Shown: in pieces, positions 62,355 through 64,000 of the stretch | Numbering within the stretch: position 1 is the first letter of the stretch | How the letters are laid out: the number at the start of each line of letters is the position of its first letter | Assembly: GCA_017650905.1 (NCBI GenBank) | Contig: JAGCDZ010000019.1 | Coordinates: forward strand, 1 to 64,000 | Direction of reading: 5' to 3' | DNA length: 64,000 nt | DNA from: Prevotella sp. | GTDB taxonomy: Bacteria > Bacteroidota > Bacteroidia > Bacteroidales > Bacteroidaceae | Program-made: the position numbers and the translations under genes | Notes under the pieces: generated by a model | Seen by the model: only the letters and a program-made list of their open reading frames with translations | Databases searched by the model: none | What the model was told of the DNA's origin: nothing

Positions 62355-63392
62355 TTAGTATTGTCGGAGGGCTGCGATTAGTTCTCCGTTTTCTGTCTTC
62401 GTACCAATGGTGACTCGAAGACAGTTCTGACAGAGTTGTACCCGATGACGGTTGCGCACAATGATACCCTTATCTACCAGATAGTTATAGATCTTGACAG
62501 CATCAGTCATCTGAGCTAAGAAGAAGTTGGCATCGGTGGGGAATACCTTCTCACAGATAGGCAACAACTTAAAGGCGTCTATCATGCGTGAACGCTCTTC
62601 CAATAACAACTTCACCCATTTGTCCACCTCAAATGGATCTTTCAATGCCTGAAGTGCCTGCTCCTGAGTCAGTTGATTGACATTATAGGGATATTTTACC
62701 TTATTGAAAATAGCGATAATATCTTCTGAAGCAAAGGCCATGCCCAATCTGATGGCAGCACATCCCCATGCTTTCGACATTGTATTGAGCACGATGAGGT
62801 TGGGGTACTTGGAGAGTTCTGAGCGCAAGGGTTTCTGCGAAGAAAAATCACTATAGGCTTCGTCGACAATTACAATGCCTTCGAAAGACTCAATCACTTT
62901 CACAATCTCTTCACGTTGCAGATTGTTGCCTGTGGGATTGTTGGGTGAACAGATCCAGATGAGTTTCGTATGCTGGTCGGTTGCTGCCAGCAGTTTGTCT
63001 GCTTCTATCTGATAATGTTCATCCAACAGTACAGGACGGTATTCTGTATCGTTAATGTCGGCGCATACCTTATACATACCATAGGTAGGCTCAATGGCGA
63101 CCACATTGTCTATGCCAGGCTGGCAGAAGCAACGATAAACCAAATCAATTGGCTCGTCACTACCATTGCCAAGGAATATATTTCCTACTGGAACGCCCTT
63201 CACCTTTGAGATGGCTGCTTTCAATTCGAGTTGCAGCGGATCAGGATAGCGGTTGTAAGGCGCATTATACGGATTCTCGTTAGCATCCAGGAACACATGA
63301 GCCTCGCGCCCTGCATACTCATTGCGGGCACTGCTATATGGGGCAAGACTCCAGATGTTCGGACGCGTCAGTTCTTGTAACGGTTTCATCAC
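62355..63392 (-). CDS. hisC: Histidinol-phosphate aminotransferase
   Basis: 345 aa. Fold-type I PLP enzyme: PYSSARNEY at the substrate gate, [44 protein letters not shown] and the PLP lysine region [16 protein letters not shown]. It converts imidazole-acetol phosphate and glutamate to histidinol phosphate. It lies 20 nt after hisD on the same strand and ends at a terminator, so the gene hisB that follows hisC in many Bacteroidota is not here. Confidence 0.96.
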   Translation of the reverse strand: MMKPLQELTRPNIWSLAPYSSARNEYAGREAHVFLDANENPYNAPYNRYPDPLQLELKAAISKVKGVPVGNIFLGNGSDEPIDLVYRCFCQPGIDNVVAIEPTYGMYKVCADINDTEYRPVLLDEHYQIEADKLLAATDQHTKLIWICSPNNPTGNNLQREEIVKVIESFEGIVIVDEAYSDFSSQKPLRSELSKYPNLIVLNTMSKAWGCAAIRLGMAFASEDIIAIFNKVKYPYNVNQLTQEQALQALKDPFEVDKWVKLLLEERSRMIDAFKLLPICEKVFPTDANFFLAQMTDAVKIYNYLVDKGIIVRNRHRVQLCQNCLRVTIGTKTENGELIAALRQY

Positions 63393-63412
63393 TATTAACT
63401 AATCACTATTCG

Positions 63413-64000
63413 CTATTTCACTGCATTCAGGCGTACAGTCATGGCGTTCTTGTGGGCATCAAGTTGTTCGGCCTCAGCCATGAGTTCTACGGCATGACCA
63501 ATCTGGCGCACTCCTTCTTCCGTGAGGTGCTGGAAAGTAACTTTTCTACAATAACTGTCAAGATTAACACCATTATAAGTCGTGGCGTAGCCGTGAGTGG
63601 GCAGGGTATGGTTGGTACCGCTGGCATAGTCACCAGCGCTTTCACAGGCATACTGGCCGAGAAACACGCTTCCGGCATTGATCACTTTCGATGCTACGTC
63701 CTCGCAGTCTTCTGTCTGAATCACCAAGTGCTCGGGGGCATAGGTATTAGACAGGTCGATAGCATCACTCATGTTTGAGACCAATACCAGCATACTGTTT
63801 TCAAGTGCTTTCTGTGCAATCTCCTTACGGGGAAGTGCCTCCAGTTGCTTATCGAGTTCTTTCTGAACCTCATCGATAAATTTATTCGAAGTAGTAATCA
63901 GAAATACTTGAGAGTCAGCGCCATGCTCTGCCTGTGACAACAGGTCGGCAGCTACGAACTCTGCATTGGCGGTATTGTCGGCAATAACACAGACTTCTGA
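63413..64000 (-). CDS. hisD: Histidinol dehydrogenase, partial (N-terminus beyond right edge)
   Basis: The reverse frame is open to the window edge and gives about 195 C-terminal residues: SEVCVIADNTANAEFVAADL, LLSQAEHGADSQ, YAPEHLVIQTED, GSVFLGQYACESAGDYASG and NHTLPTHGYA, all HisD signatures including the catalytic His and zinc ligands of the second half. It oxidises histidinol to histidine in two NAD-linked steps. The ORF prediction from an internal TTG at 63940 is not the start. Confidence 0.95.
   Translation of the reverse strand, partial: SEVCVIADNTANAEFVAADLLSQAEHGADSQVFLITTSNKFIDEVQKELDKQLEALPRKEIAQKALENSMLVLVSNMSDAIDLSNTYAPEHLVIQTEDCEDVASKVINAGSVFLGQYACESAGDYASGTNHTLPTHGYATTYNGVNLDSYCRKVTFQHLTEEGVRQIGHAVELMAEAEQLDAHKNAMTVRLNAVK

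Overview
This window reads as chromosome from a gut or rumen Bacteroidota, most likely a Prevotella-type organism. The clearest sign is the promoter style: many genes are preceded by TAnnTTTG(C) -7 elements, some with a TTTG-like -33 element 19-20 bp upstream, and classical Shine-Dalgarno sequences are rare. The gene content agrees: GH43 and GH3 enzymes, CE1 esterases, a C10 (streptopain-type) protease with a short C-terminal tail like those of type IX secretion cargo, BlaI/BlaR1-TonB regulation and LytTR two-component systems. The genus is inference; no rRNA, tRNA, CRISPR array, phage or intact insertion sequence was recognised.

Layout. 1-2764: a truncated aldo/keto reductase remnant, a small secreted helical protein with a LytTR-like double box upstream, and a LytS/LytTR two-component pair. 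3068-8610: a secreted protein of unknown function, a DUF3795 protein, a MerR regulator and a reverse-strand run of small redox enzymes, an esterase and an SDR; a GNAT gene and a lipoprotein signal peptide here carry the same short repeat. 8740-12734: an esterase with a C-terminal LamG-like domain, then aquaglyceroporin - COG0523 GTPase - exported arsenate reductase, which looks like an arsenic-handling operon.

12776-36640 is the centre of interest: 19 reverse-strand genes, nearly all overlapping or within about 10 bp of each other. The order is LytS kinase, LytTR regulator, ferredoxin-like protein, radical SAM enzyme, DUF116-polyprenyl diphosphate synthase fusion, small prenyltransferase-repeat protein, squalene-hopene-type class II cyclase (DxDD motif), membrane PQQ-like propeller, Tat-type propeller, Tat-type polyferredoxin, NosR/NapH-like membrane ferredoxin, membrane PQQ-like propeller, fused NuoE-NuoF/HydB-like protein, NuoG/HydA-N-like protein, PQQ-like lipoprotein, ABC ATPase, FtsX-like permease and two secreted PQQ-like propellers. 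My hypothesis is that the cluster makes a cyclic or modified isoprenoid and links it to a trans-envelope electron path from NADH through FeS proteins to the cell surface, under its own two-component control. I do not recognise a described system with this composition.

36777-44717: stress and housekeeping genes (GlcG-like lipoprotein, MsrA, GH43, flavin reductase, DUF2271, aldo/keto reductase, DUF1294, Sel1 repeats, HAD proteins), with near-identical promoter modules reused at separate loci. 45032-51475: gene remnants, an unknown lipoprotein, and an esterase-GH3-esterase polysaccharide cluster. 51548-57385: a BlaI - BlaR1/TonB - thioredoxin-like operon divergent from a rhodanese-metallo-beta-lactamase lipoprotein, followed by an SDR. 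57408-64000: an M28 peptidase, a C10 protease with a long coiled-coil extension, a Lys/Ala-rich secreted protein, and hisC with partial hisD.
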